NCBI RefSeq assembly: GCF_036884655.1 | Contig: NC_088338.1 | Location: 2,232,001 to 2,296,000 of the forward strand | Direction of reading: 5' to 3' | Length of the DNA: 64,000 nt | Origin: Musa acuminata AAA Group | Lineage: Eukaryota > Streptophyta > Magnoliopsida > Zingiberales > Musaceae | Shown: positions 38,701 to 59,910 of the stretch, one piece after another | Layout of the letters: every line of letters starts with the position of its first letter | How positions within the stretch are numbered: position 1 is the stretch's first letter | The notes under the pieces: generated by a model | What the model was told of the DNA's origin: nothing | Databases searched by the model: none | Seen by the model: the letters and a program-made list of their open reading frames with translations, nothing else | Translations under genes and position numbers: made by a program

Positions 38701-39312
38701 AATAGCATGCTCCAGAATACCAGAGAAAAAACAAGGTTTTTCTTTTTATTCGGACGAAGGGCGGAAGGTCAACGGTCAAAGGATGGTATGAAGAAAGGGA
38801 AGTCTTAATATTCGAAGAATGTAGAAAGAACTACACAGTCTTGCACCAGCACGGCGATGGAACAATTCATTGGCATAAGCTTCGAAACAGCAGTCGGTCA
38901 CCCAATAAAAACCAAGATCAAATATTTATGATGAACCACGACAGTGGAACAAATATGAGTGCTTTCACGAACCACGGCAGCGCAAAGACGCGACTGAAGC
39001 CAATCCCACTACCATCGCACTACAAGAAAACACGAAACAGAAACCAAGAAAGGGGAAACGGGTGAACCTGTAATCGGAGGCGGCGGCAGGGAAGTTGCAG
39101 CCAAGGAGCACTTCGGCGGCGTCGACGTGGCGCTGCTCGTCGTCAAGCGTGCTACCGTACTCGCTCTTGATGGACCACGAGTCGGCCGCCACCGACCGGT
39201 CATCGTCCGATATCATCTCGGCCGCGGCAGCGGCCGCAGCAGCAGCGGTGGCCGCGGGTACCCGCGGAGGCTGAAGGTCGGAGTCCTCCGGAGGCCACCG
39301 TACTCCTGCCAT
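29704..39312 (-). CDS. EEF1AKMT2: EEF1A lysine methyltransferase 2-like (METTL10 type), 7 exons
   Basis: Exons on the minus strand: 39068-39312, 38261-38389, 36474-36668, 32211-32307, 30427-30530, 30052-30103 and 29704-29916. Phases close to 1035 nt, 344 aa. The fold is a seven-beta-strand SAM-dependent methyltransferase. The lead-in SYWDASYAEDLANFHEHGHAG and EIWFG is followed by motif I VLDIGTGNG (about 172-180), LTGTDYSEGAI (binding-loop acid), and MDKGTLDAIGL (about 239-249). Near the C-terminus come VAPGGLLVITSCNNTKDEL and a closing FGGVEGSRVCSVAF. The family methylates a lysine of translation elongation factor eEF1A in the cytosol. Exon 1 has a poly-Ala run (about residues 20-31) and an acidic, plant-type N-terminal extension. 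Introns total over 8 kb and hold a hAT-like MITE, a TRIM-like element and a dispersed GGTAC repeat. No coding break seen. Confidence 0.93.
34146..35840. repeat. Dispersed GGTAC-rich repeat, split by a hAT-like MITE
   Basis: Flanks 34146-34221 and 35146-35840 form one repeat interrupted at 34222-35145. It carries GTACCGG, CGATGTACC, TGTCGGTACACTG and GTTTCGGAGAGAG words, then a purine-rich GAAGAGGAAG part. Similar sequence lies in reverse orientation at about 43900-44400, and short fragments at 13.4 and 22.8 kb. It lies inside an intron of the methyltransferase gene. Class unknown. Confidence 0.6.
34222..35145. mobile_element. 924-bp hAT-type non-autonomous element, TSD CATGGTAC
   Basis: Terminal inverted repeats CAGTGATTT..AAATCACTG extend inward as AAAGCGCTAGGCG versus CGAGCGCCT. 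The 8-bp direct repeat CATGGTAC flanks it exactly (34214-34221 and 35146-35153), as for hAT transposons. Both ends are rich in GGCGC/GCGCC and GCTCG words able to fold back. The middle has AGC/GGC-type trinucleotide-like DNA (about 34600-34870) with open frames but no transposase. It sits in the third intron of the EEF1AKMT2-like gene. Confidence 0.9.
37375..37865 (+). mobile_element. TRIM-like miniature LTR element (degenerate)
   Basis: A primer-binding-site-like sequence, TGGTATCAAAGTGG (37511-37524), resembles the initiator tRNA-Met complement TGGTATCAGAG. It follows a stretch (about 37400-37500) that repeats at about 37740-37850: TTATAAGAC, GACTTA, TTTTGRATCA, TTTTAAA/GTTAAAA. The right copy begins with TGTTGGAGATTGTGACAACC at 37696, a common LTR start. 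Only about 170 bp lie between, with no coding capacity. This order (LTR end, PBS, tiny interior, LTR) suggests a TRIM. The left LTR start was not found. It lies within the second intron of the methyltransferase gene. Confidence 0.55.
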
Positions 39313-41101
39313 CCAGCGGCGGATCGCTGTCGCTCGTCGGATCGATGGAGGAGAGAAGAAGACAAAAGAAAACCCTAAGGAAGAGGAGAGGAAGAGTTTG
39401 CGTCCAAAACTTACACACCCTCGAAAAGACTGCTTGCGGAATACATATGGAAGACAGCTTATTTAAAATGTCTTTGATGGGCTTAAAGGCCGACACAAAT
39501 AGTAAGAATAGTAAAATGGAGTCATTCTCACTGCAAATGATCTCTTAAATCCCAAATTATGTGCATATGATTTTTTTTATTTTTTAAAAGATTAATTTAG
39601 TTTTACATCCACTTTAATATAATTTTAAGTAATCATCCTTCATTGAGACATCTATTGATCCATCTTTCTTTAGGTGATTAATCCCCTTTACTATATATAC
39701 TTTGAGGGCTTCAAGAGTGATGATGTCTTAATTTTGGTTGAACAATGGGATCGATAAATATTAAATTTATCCATCTTAATTTTTTGAGATGTAAATGTTG
39801 GTGTGTACTTTCACATTTGTCCACAATTGTTATTCTCAAAAACTTGTAGGACTCAATGATGTTTTAAAGGATGTCCATAAAATTTGGTTAGCTTTGTATA
39901 TGAAACTTTAGAAAATACTATAAATGAAGGAATCTATAATCGCATCTTTTATCAACCTCCTCAACATAGTAATTAAGAGTGAGCGACCTTATTATATGCT
40001 AAGAATTGGAGATCTCATCCAATAAATCTGAAAAAGATGTTTTAATTGACCTAATAAAGATTTTGTTTTTTTAATCGTAACAATGTTCTATCGATACGAA
40101 GATGAAAATCCATTTTCAAAACTTATCCTTTACTAAAAAATAAGCCACTCTAATGTAAGATAAATCCGAGATATCTTAGGATAAAATATTTCAACCTGCA
40201 TGGGCAGAAATAATGCACATTGTTGATGATATCAAGAAATTATGAGCCTCTATAAATGTTGTTATATGCTCATATTAAAGCTGGTTGCATATTTACCTCC
40301 ATGAACTAAGAATGTAATATATCTACACCAAGTCTCTTGAAATTAACAAATATTATAGCAATAACAGAAATATCAGAAATCATGTAGAATAGCATAAATA
40401 TCCATGGTGTCAGTATCTAAGTTGTCCTGATAGGGTGGAGGTGTCTCAACAACAGAGATAACAAGAGAATTTAAGTCAATTGTTCTACTAGGAATATACA
40501 ACACAATTATTCTAATAGGAAATAAAAGGATATAACATAGGAAACTGTTATGAATGGAGAAGAATATGCAGCATGAAAAGACTCACTAAAGCATAAGCAG
40601 TTTCTTGAGGCATCACACAAAGTGGTAACAGATACCAAAGTATTATTATTAGCTATAAGATCACTTAAATTCTTGCACTAAATGTACTGAATGAAGCACA
40701 AAGCAGATACTAGCATTCCATCGCCAAAAGGATTGAGGTCAAGTATGAGATAACAAATCAAACGAAAAAAAATGTTTCAACCAAAGTTGGTAGGATACAG
40801 CCACTGGACACATTACAAGAATTGATGAGAGATAGGTCGAACACCAACATGCTTGGTGTTCATGTTTTAGATGCATGATCAAATTCTGCATCTTTTTTAT
40901 TGGGCCAAATGTATCCCGGAAGGATCATGTGTGCTCTTCTCAAAATAACTATAAATCCCCAGCTCTATAAAGCATAAAGAATGAGTCGAAACCTAAAAAT
41001 TGCAAATTTGTTGAGTGCAAGCAGCAGTCGCTGCTGCTACATCATTGATATTATTGAATATATAGAAAAAAAAAAATCTGAGTATGCTGAAGAAACTCAG
41101 A
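39313..41101. other. Intergenic: EEF1AKMT2-like promoter and ATP synthase 3' flank
   Basis: Both neighbours are on the minus strand, so this region contains the promoter of the methyltransferase gene at its left end and the 3' flank of the ATP synthase gene at its right. AT-rich, with no gene or clear repeat. Confidence 0.6.
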
Positions 41102-47369
<6,268 letters not shown>

Positions 47370-49156
47370 TGCCGCCGGATCAGACGAGATTAGGCAATTG
47401 CCGTCGACAACAACCGATAAGAGCGTGACTCCTGGAATCGAAGGTCATCATCTACCTGTTAGTTCGTCACCCCCCCGCGAGTACCTTCCTAATGGGCCCA
47501 CAAGTAAACTGTCGCAAGCAAAGCTTCTCGAATCACAAAGCAGGTAACAAAATAGAGTAAACGACATATTTACAGAGACGGCAGTCCCTCACGGTTTCAA
47601 GGAAAGCGCGCTGTCTTTTCTACCAGTACTAGATTATCTACCCACCGAGCTTGGGTTAGACTGTACGCGACATGGGACCCGGTATGGATCTTACTGTTCG
47701 TCCAAGACCTTGACAGGTGGGTTTCTTGGTAAGAGTCATCAGAGATGAGAAAACGTTTTTGGTGGACAAAGGGTGACATGTTATAGTTGTCATCAAACCA
47801 CATTCTAATAAATAAAATTTAAAAATATACAAAAGTTATAAAAATACATTTGTGAAATATATTTTCATTATAAGATGATCTGAAAATTTTGATGACCAAA
47901 AGGATTAAAAAAATAAATTGTTCAATGTTGGACAACAAATAAATAGGATAGCAAAAGGATAAGAGAAGAGAAAGAGGATGATAGAGAAAGTGATTAGACA
48001 GATATATAAGAGAGTGACACATGTTTAGAAAACTCTTGTATGCATATTATATCAATTTTTTCCCACTGATCATATATATTAATTTAACTCATTTAGGCCC
48101 AATATTACATGTTTTTAGCATAAAATTAAAATCTTGGACTAATTGACTCATTTATCTTTATTGATATGAAATAGTGCAAAGAATTATTTTTTTTCCCTAT
48201 CTTATATTATAACTAAATGTCAATATGATGGGTCACTTTTGGTCAAATTCTTATCTTACCTTTTTATGATTCGAGGAGAAATGATTTTTAGACTAAGGGA
48301 TTATATGTCTATCTTTAAGATGATTAACATTCATATCTATGAGATCTGACATAGTTTCTTGTCTTTCTATATGCTCCACCCACTCTTGTCCCCTAGTTCT
48401 TGTTAGGAGGCTACCAACTTGACTAAAATGGACCAAAAGAGTGAGAGATAACCATTTAATCTATGGGTTTATAAGAATTCCAATTCCATCATCTAGTATA
48501 ATGAAACAATCAAATACAGAAACTTCCATTTCTGTAATTACAAAGGATGGGATTTAACAGGACTGTTCATAAGAGTTGCATGAGTAACAGCATATGTAAT
48601 TAAATGAATATCACAAAGGAATATGAAAGATTGGGTATCAAAAATACCAAATTAGAGGAACCCAGAAATCCTTGGTTGAGACATATCAAAGAATTATTAG
48701 GCTAAAGAAGTCCTCTGAACCATCCTTGATTAAGAAATCCTGATCATGAAAGTACTACTAATCAATATGTTTCTTCTTATTGTCAGTTTAAAATAAAGGA
48801 AGTAAATGCTTCTAAAAGGATGTTGCTATGGAAAAAATAATTGCAGCTACTCCAATCTCAGCTTGAGCCACAATAAGATTCTTGTGAAGCTCAGATAGTC
48901 AATAAAACATTGCGGTGACTATCACTGGAAGCATCATGGTGAGGAAGAAGCTATAGAGAATTACTGGACAATAACATTGTGTACATAACATTTAAGTAAA
49001 AATGAAAATCCCTAACAATATTCATCCTTGATTGGATAAAAAAAAAAAGGGAATCTTGGAAGCTACATACTTATTGTCCATTGATAGAGAAAAAGAAAAA
49101 GAAAGCAATAGAATTTTAAGTTTTACCTTTTACAATTACCAATCAATGGTGTTATT
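47370..49156. other. Promoter side of the ATP synthase gene, then intergenic DNA
   Basis: The first about 200 bases hold the leader and promoter of the ATP synthase beta gene, which reads leftward. The rest is AT-rich with no gene seen. Confidence 0.55.
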
Positions 49157-52100
<2,944 letters not shown>

Positions 52101-53715
52101 GATTGCATCTACACCACTCGTTGTCCATAAAAGGAAAACTAAAAAGGGGAACGAGAGAACTGACCAATCCACTCATAAAAAGATTCGAAATTTGAAGTAG
52201 TGCCGAACCAACAAAACAGTACCGGGTGTTGGCCATTCTAAGAAAGATACCATCTTTGTTCTTGGTAACCTACTCCGACAGTAAAGATATAATCTTTGAC
52301 GCAAGAAAGCAAGGGAAACAACCGGCAGCACAGAGTGAGAGGGAGTACCAGGTGTTGGGAGCAGGGGTCGGGGTGGAAGATCTTGGACGGAGTGGGGGCT
52401 CGACCTCGCCATTGGAGAGTACCTCATCGCCTCAGCCTCTGCTCGGCGGCTTAAATCCATGGGGAGTTTTTGCCCCCTCCTCTTCCGTTCCGTCTCTTCT
52501 ACTACTACGCTTCTTTCGGACCCGTTTGCTTTCCTAGCCGTTTTGCGGGCCAATCACAGATCGGGGCTTTAGCCTATGCAATTAAAGCATCTTGGCATCT
52601 CGATTTTTAGATTTTAAATATATATATATTAAAAATTTTATAGTTATAAAAATAAAATATTTAATCTTATTTATCATAACATCATCCAATTAACAAATAA
52701 AAGATACAGCACGTATACACAAGAATGATACAAAAATAATAAATAAAAATATAATTTTAATATCTCAATTATATTTTTATTATGTCCTGATTAAAATTTT
52801 CTAATCGATTATTGTAATGGTGATAGACGACAGCATCGTCAAAGTCGTAGGTAGTTGTTGTGATAATAGTCGATAAGAACGATGTAATGATCGATCTTAT
52901 CATTGCGATGCAATGAACGACGCAATAGTCGATGAGAGCCATAGCAATGACAATAATTTAATGATGGTGGTGATGGATCTCGGGGATGTCCTTAGAGATG
53001 AATAGGATAAAATCCTAGAGGTGGAGCTTGAGGAACTTATGTGACTTTTTGTGATGAGAGGGGGAAGAGGAGGGAGAGTAGCAACGAGAGGTGAGGGGAA
53101 AAGAGTGGAGGAAGAGGACGAGGATGATGCCCGCGTTAATGTAAAAGCAGAATGGTGTCATGCAGATGCATAGTAGCGTTGCTTTGTTTTACATCGCCCT
53201 ACATCTGCATCGGCATCTGTCCTTTTGCTATGCATTGCCCTATATCTGCATTGGTGTTGACGCAAATGTAGAGCGACAAAAAAGGTGAAGAAGAATGAGG
53301 GATCAAGGAAGGGGGGAAGAAGGATGAGCGTCGATGCCAATACAGATTCAAAGCGATACAAAGCTGAAGCCACGAATGTAGAGTAGAGCGATGTCACTCT
53401 GCTTCTTCATCAGCACAACCATCGTCATTGTCATCTTCCTTCTCTCTCTTTGTCTCACCTCTCATTATCACTCTTCCTCTTCTTCCTCCTCCCCCCGTAA
53501 GAAATCATAAAAGTCCCTCAACTCTACCTCCGAAACTCTACCCTACCCATCTTTAAGGACATCATTGAGATCCACCATCATCAAGTCGTCACAATTGCCA
53601 CGCCCCCACCCACACCTCAATTGTCAATGTTTCAATCCACATTGACAAGGTTTGACCACTGCTTCATTCTTACTATAATAGTAACCACCCACAACTTTTA
53701 ACAGTATCAACGTCC

Positions 53716-54161
53716 TGTCACGACCTTAGCTGATTTTGCCTAAGGCGTGCGGCACCCTTGCGTGTCCGTCCGCAAAGGTCAGCCTCCCCGAAGCCTCCCA
53801 TCGTCCCTTAGGACCAACAAAAGAGAGAACGGGCTAGAGAAAATGCCTCAATCGGGATCCACAAGCAAACATCTCCGAAAAGCACTTCATAGACAATGCA
53901 ACTTACAAACAGACTTTACAAGGTCTGAACAGTGGCACAACAAAGGGTAAAATGGTCCATTACAGACCGAAAAGCTCTCGAGCGTGTCCACATGACACAA
54001 CCTTTATTTACAAGCCAAAAGAGGCTACCAACCCAACTAAAATGGGACTATTAAGCCTTCGGCCGCCCCTCTACATTCTGTATAAGGCAAGAACATGCCC
54101 AGAGACACGGACATACATGAGCATTACATCGAACATCTTGTTTATAAGTTTGTCCGTGACA
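53716..54161 (-). repeat. LTR (3' LTR in element orientation)
   Basis: 446 bp, with TG..CA ends. It adjoins the polypurine tract on its inner side (54162-54174), which makes it the 3' LTR of the minus-strand element. Confidence 0.95.
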
Positions 54162-57100
54162 TTCTCCCCCACTTATCCCTTCGACGTCCTCGTCGAAGCC
54201 TTTGTGAACACTGCAACTCTTCGCCTTTGTTGAGTCTTCAATCTTCCGCTCCAGCTGCAATGCGCCTCCTGGCTCCCAGCTGCTCTCCGCTGCTGTTTTT
54301 GAGTAGTCGAACCTTTGATCCGCCATGCTGCTTCAACTCGCCAATGACTCTGACTCTGGTGTGGGGTTGGCTGAGTTGTGTTGATCCTCATTGATTCCTG
54401 CGGATCTCCCAGATGAAGGAAAAGATCATCCTTACTGCGCCAGTCTCTCAGAAATTCCACATGCTGCTTGAACTGGGTGGATGCTTGTTGGAGCTTTAAC
54501 GAGCATCTTCTCGCAAACTTCTGAAGTTTTGGGTCCTTCCTCCACAAAATCTGCTCATTGACTCTTCTTTCAGTTAGTTGTCACATCCAAGTAGGTTCGC
54601 ATCACTTCCGCTTTCGATTGGCATTTCGTTGGGAAATGAAGCGGACAATCTACTCTCAGTAGCACTGATCACCATTGGTGAGGATTTGACAACTGTTGTC
54701 TTCCATTCTCTTCGAAGGGTCTTTGAACTTGTGCAGAGCTCCTCTGCTGGATAGATAAGAGAATTGGGGTACTCGGTTTCGCCCATCCTCTTAAGAGTTG
54801 AGAAGGCAAAGGTTACTTGACTTCGCCCGCCTCCTCGAGGTTGTACTTCATGCATCGAGCTGGTTATTGGCCTTCGCCTGCTCTTTGCTCACACTTCTGA
54901 AGCACTTGAAGTGTTTGCACTCCTTGCGTTGAGTTAGTTACTGTGATTCACCTTCTCAATGCCATTGAACTTCTGGAATGCAGGAAGTTTTCACCCCAAC
55001 TTGGAGTAATTCTCTGATAGATGAGGTCGCCTCTGGGATTGTACCGTCTTCTCCATCAACTCTGCCGCCTACTCCACTGAGTAGCAAAGGTACAGCACCA
55101 CGTACTGCTTGCTTCGTTCCTTGGTCGTGCACTCTTGCATGACCCGAAGTCCTTCACTTACGGCTATCTTGATGAGAAACTTGTTGACACCGGTCTTACG
55201 AAGTTTCTTGGCCTCTGCCCTTCAGCCTTGTCTCGGTACTTGGATATTGCCTCTGCATTCTCCACCTCCTCGGCCCCTTTCACGACCAAGAGCTCTCCCT
55301 CCATGAGAGCAAGGGATCAATGACTTTCACGAAAGTCCCGCCTCTGCGGTACCATGGCGCTGCCATGCCCATGGCACTACTATCCGTCGCCTCGCATCTA
55401 CATCCCTTTTCTTCACAATCGGTAGATATGCCTTCGTGACACTCCTCTGAGTCCACCTCCATTCTCACTGATTGCTTGATTTTGGGTAGCTAAGTCCCTC
55501 TGGACTCGTCGTCGCTTCCTCGCCCCTTTCGACCCCCTGCTTCAGCACCTCTGTGTTCTCCAAGCAGTCCGTTTGGTCGATGGAAAGACAGACTGCAACT
55601 CCCATGCATGGCCTCTGCCATCACGTTGTAGAGTTTGCACCGATTCTGTTCTCCTTAGCTTCCTTGGTAGCAACGTCCGCTTACTCGACCTTGTCCTTTG
55701 ACTTGTCGGGCTCCCTTAAGCGAATATGAGCTCTGGAGCAGTCCAACTCTCCAGCTGCTTCGATCATACCTCTGCATGATCAAGTCCCTCCCATGGAACT
55801 CATTGGTACTTGCATTCGAACTCTTCCCTTGGTGGAACACAGCCCCCATATGCTGATGACCAAGGTTTTCATCCGATGCAAAATTCGATGCACGCCCGGA
55901 AGACCCGCCTCTGCGGTACCATGGCCTTCACTCCTTGAATCCATAGCCCTTCTTGTCGTCATGTTGTTCACCGAAGTGGAGCTCCCAATAGCTCCCGATC
56001 ATACCTCCATATGATCTCATCCCTCACGGGACAATGTCGTGTGTATCACATTGCCACGAACTGTTCCACCACGATCCGCTGCACCATGTCGCCTCCTGGT
56101 GACATCTCCATTGCATTCTGATCCTTGTGGAATAAACTCGAATTGTGAACCCTCCATGTGTGGCCTCTGCCAATACATCGCAGGATCTCTTCCACCTTCG
56201 GTTTTGTTCGCTCCTTTGGCAATCGACCTTCATCCACCCACTCCTGGGTCACACTTAGATGAAGCACCGCTCTAGGACAGTCCGTCGCCTAGTAGCTCCC
56301 GAAGTCCCCCGACTTCACTGTAATTTGTGCACCATTGTCTGGATCCTGGGCCTCTGCCCCTACCAGCACAATCTCCGCTGCGCACCGCTTCCCTTATGGC
56401 AACTTGAATGGCAACACTGTGGCATATTCTTCAAGAGTACCCGCCTCCGCGTCCTCTTGCCCCGTGCTAAGGCCTTCTGAACCCAACTTCGCCTCCGCAA
56501 ATTGAGTCACCTTAGTTCCTCCATCAAATGCTCCTCCGAGATAAGGTGCATGTGCCCCGAAGCTCCCTTCGTCTTTGGCACCATGCAAGATGAGTCCGCT
56601 CCGTCAGAATGAAGGACCCATGGAACAACATGATTCTACTCCTGCCTCTGCAAGAGTTCATGTCCTTGACCTCTGTCTAGGGAAAGCACTGTGCCTCTGC
56701 TCCATGTTCCAACTTCTATGCTGGCTCCCTTCAAGCGGCTTGAGTACTTCGCCAAGTTACACCCAAGTTACTCTGCTCCTCGTGTTTGCATTGAGTCGAT
56801 GGTGGCCCTTGCGTCCACCATTCCACGGGTCAGCCCTCCCTTGAGTCCGATCTCCATATCGACTCCAAGTGTGCCTCCATTTGCGTTGCTTTGGGTCGCT
56901 CCCCCACTTGATCTCGCAATGCATCCACCAATGCATTCTCTCGAGCGAGATCATGCGACGACTCCTCGCCGCTTGCTCAGTCCATCGAGCTTCGTGGAGT
57001 TGTTGTTTGTTGAGGTACTCTTCCTCAACATGTGCAGTCCGTCGCACATGATTCTCCCTCTGGAGAGCCGGGACTTATCCCTCCTGGATAACTATCCCAT

Positions 57101-57837
57101 TTGAGCAACATCTCTCTTCGTTTCGGAGACCACCATCCCCTTGGACTACTCCGATCTGCTAAACAAACTGTGCATTGTTCTGCCTCCTGCAAACGCACTT
57201 GCTAGATTGCGACTCCCCGTCAATACAGCCCCCACTGCGCCCCTCAAGGCCTAGCAACATGCTGAACTCGTTGCACACTTCAGCCTCCTACGGACGTATC
57301 CTTCACAAGTCGAAGAGAAAGTTTTAATGCTCCATGGCGCCGAGTCTCGGTCGCCTTGGGATGGCCACGAACATTCCATCGTCCGCATACAAGCCCATGC
57401 ATGAGTACCAAATTCTTCGAGTTAGCAATTCCCCTCACCTCTGTGAGCTTTGCATAACTCTTTTGGTCGTTGAGCAACTCATTCCACCTTGTATGGTCTC
57501 ATTCTTGCCAAGCGCCTCGCTTGCCTAGAGCACCATCAAGTATAGTTGTCAACGTTGAGCCGTAGCTCAAACTCAGCCATCCCAACCTTTGTGCGCTCCA
57601 AATTCTTCCAAGCTTGCCTGTTCTCGTGGTGCCTCTTGCGCGAAGGGTTGGCCATTCCTCTGAATGCCAATGTTAGATGCCCGCTCCTCTGAGCGACTCC
57701 TCTTCCCTACATTTCCATGCCCGTTTTCCCTCAAACGATCGCGCGTGTGCTGACTGCCCTCCATGCAGCCCCGCTAGGTCCCCCACGTTTGCATGTCAAG
57801 TGTTTCTATGAGTGCTTGTCCCACTCTGATACCACAA

Positions 57838-58283
57838 TGTCACGACCTTAGCTGATTTTGCCTAAGGCGTGCGGCACCCTTGCGTGTCCGTCCGCAAAGG
57901 TCAGCCTCCCCGAAGCCTCCCATCGTCCCTTAGGACCAACAAAAGAGAGAACGGGCTAGAGAAAATGCCTCAATCGGGATCCACAAGCAAACATCTCCGA
58001 AAAGCACTTCATAGACAATGCAAATTACAAACAGACTTTACAAGGTCTGAACAGTGGCACAACAAAGGGTAAAATGGTCCATTACAGACCGAAAAGCTCT
58101 CGAGCGTGTCCACATGACACAACCTTTATTTACAAGCCTAAAGAGGCTACCAACCCAACTAAAATGGGACTATTAAGCCTTCGGCCGCCTCTCTACATTC
58201 TGTATAAGGCAAGAACATGCCCAGAGACACGGACATACATGAGCATTACATCGAACATCTTGTTTATAAGTTTGTCCGTGACA
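57838..58283 (-). repeat. LTR (5' LTR in element orientation)
   Basis: 446 bp, differing from its partner at three positions that I can see. The tRNA-Met primer-binding site lies three bases inside it, so transcription of the element would run leftward from here. Confidence 0.95.
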
Positions 58284-58509
58284 GTCCGTCACTACTATAA
58301 TAGTTGACTAAGGAATTTTAATTATGACATAATAAAAAAAAACGTAATTAGAAAGTTAAAATTATATTTTTATCTATAATTTTTTATGTCATTCATAAAT
58401 GTACTATTATGTCATCAGTAAAATCGATTGGTAAATATGATTAATTTTTTTTTTTATATAATTATAAAAAAATTAATATAATTTTTTTAACGTATAGTGA
58501 TGTTAAAAA

Positions 58510-59910
58510 AAGAGAGTCTAATTTCCGCTCAGACAATAAATTTTACGAAAAGAGATGATAGACGGACCGCGTGTGTTATATCAACAAGGCATGATGACGT
58601 TTCACTAAATTGATGGATGATGAGTTCTAGTTCCAGTCTCTTCATCACCTTCCTCATCTGCCACTCTCTCTTCCTTCTGCCAATGATCTTGATTCCTTTC
58701 CTCCTCGTCATCTTTGGCTTTCTTCGTTGTCCCTTTCCCCTCCATCAACAAATTTGATTCCTACCTTCCCTTGGCTTCTTTAATTACCCTCTTCCCCATT
58801 CCCCCTGCAAAATGATATTAGCTCTTTATCTGGGGTGATCCTTTATTGCCTTGGATTTCTCTAAACACTAACACTTGTAAATGGTTGTTAGTATACTCGT
58901 CTATAGAATTATATTCAAAATATATAAATTTTAAATAAAAATATCTCTATATTCATATAAAATATAAAATTTTGATTCCTCTTTGGATATTGTTGCCCCT
59001 TTATTGTGAAAGCATGGGGTAAATTATCATGTTAATAGAAAAAAACTTTTTGAAAACTTATTATTTAGATGTTCTCTGAAGTAAAATTGATAAATTTATG
59101 TTATTAAACTTATAAATGAAAATAATTGTATTTTCAAACCCATGCACATCCACCAAGTTCTAAAAAATGGACATTTCTACCTTCCTATAATGAATTTTTA
59201 TGGTAAAATAGATTATGTTTTCAGAAAAACATTGAGAATGTTTCAGTTTTGGAAATAAATATCTCTAGATTCACTCACAAAGGAATACAATTTCATCTGT
59301 CAAGTTTAATCAGAACTATAAATGCAAGGATATGATATGTGCAATTTTGCCTTGTAATAAAAAGGGTGTCATACCAGTATTCTGTAGCAATCGAAATAAT
59401 AATAATGACAATTATTATCACTGTTGTAAAACACTAGCTAGTGATTTAAGAACCCTAAATCATATTAAGAAGTCAAGTTTATTACTATATTGCATAGATT
59501 TGTTGAGGCAATAGATGAAAAGTTTCTACTACAGCAAAACATGGTTCATTGGTGCATCCTTGTTCTAGAACCTGATACACTGGATTTAGTCACATATTGA
59601 TCCAAATATGAAAGAAGTTCACATGGTGATTAAGATTTTCTTTCTATTCCCTTGATTAGTACAAGAATTAAATACCATATAAACTAGTTTAAGCTCACAT
59701 CAAAAAAGATGGAAAGAACAAGCTCTCTACTGTGATATAATGTGCAAGAAAGGAGTAATGTATCACAAAAGAGTAATGCATCATAAAATTGTCACACAAA
59801 CAAAACAAACTAAAATCCAAAAGAGGGTTCATCAGACAGTAAACAGAGTCAACTCAGGTCCTACTTCAACATGATGACCAGTAGAGGAAGCAAATGCTAG
59901 GAGAAAGATC
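58510..59910. other. AT-rich intergenic DNA
   Basis: No gene seen between the repeat cluster and the 3' end of the RPS2 gene. Short frames have no domain character. Confidence 0.6.

Larger units (their letters stand above)
53716..58283 (-). mobile_element. Non-coding LTR retrotransposon (LARD-like), minus orientation
   Basis: Two direct 446-bp LTRs, 53716-54161 and 57838-58283, start TGTCACG and end CGTGACA. I count three differences between them, about 99.3% identity. The minus orientation is shown by the primer-binding site TGGTATCAGAGTGGGAC (complement of 57818-57834), three bases inside the right LTR and matching initiator tRNA-Met. It is also shown by a polypurine tract AAGTGGGGGAGAA (complement of 54162-54174) against the left LTR. 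GTCC flanks both sides, a 4-bp target duplication. The 3.68-kb interior has no frame over about 137 aa and no gag, protease, RT or integrase motif, so it depended on another element. It is inserted in the right arm of the 52.6-58.5 kb inverted repeat. Confidence 0.93.
52600..58500. mobile_element. Large inverted-repeat (foldback) element, broken by an LTR insertion
   Basis: Left arm about 52600-53150; right arm about 53480-53715 continued at 58284-58500 beyond the LTR element. Read on the opposite strand the right arm matches the left. Shared blocks include ATAAAAATATAATTTTAA, TTATTATGTC..GATTAAAATT, GATGATGGTGGATCTC/GATGGTGATGGATCTC, GATGTCCTTA, and GGTGGAGCTTGAGGAACTT against GGTAGAGTTGAGGGACTTT. 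Matches look about 70-75% by eye. The centre (about 53150-53480) has the same CATCTGCATC/GCAGATGC character as the 15.2-kb TIR element, so both may belong to one family. Exact ends and target duplication were not resolved. No transposase seen. Confidence 0.65.

Noticed and set aside
52173..52553. Minus-strand 126-codon frame as first exon of the B3 gene
   Set aside because: It is Arg/Pro-rich without B3 similarity and no splice links it convincingly to the B3 exons; it may be promoter or leader DNA.
54162..57837. Search for gag, RT, integrase or an envelope-like frame in the LTR element
   Set aside because: Only short frames without conserved motifs on either strand, hence called non-coding.
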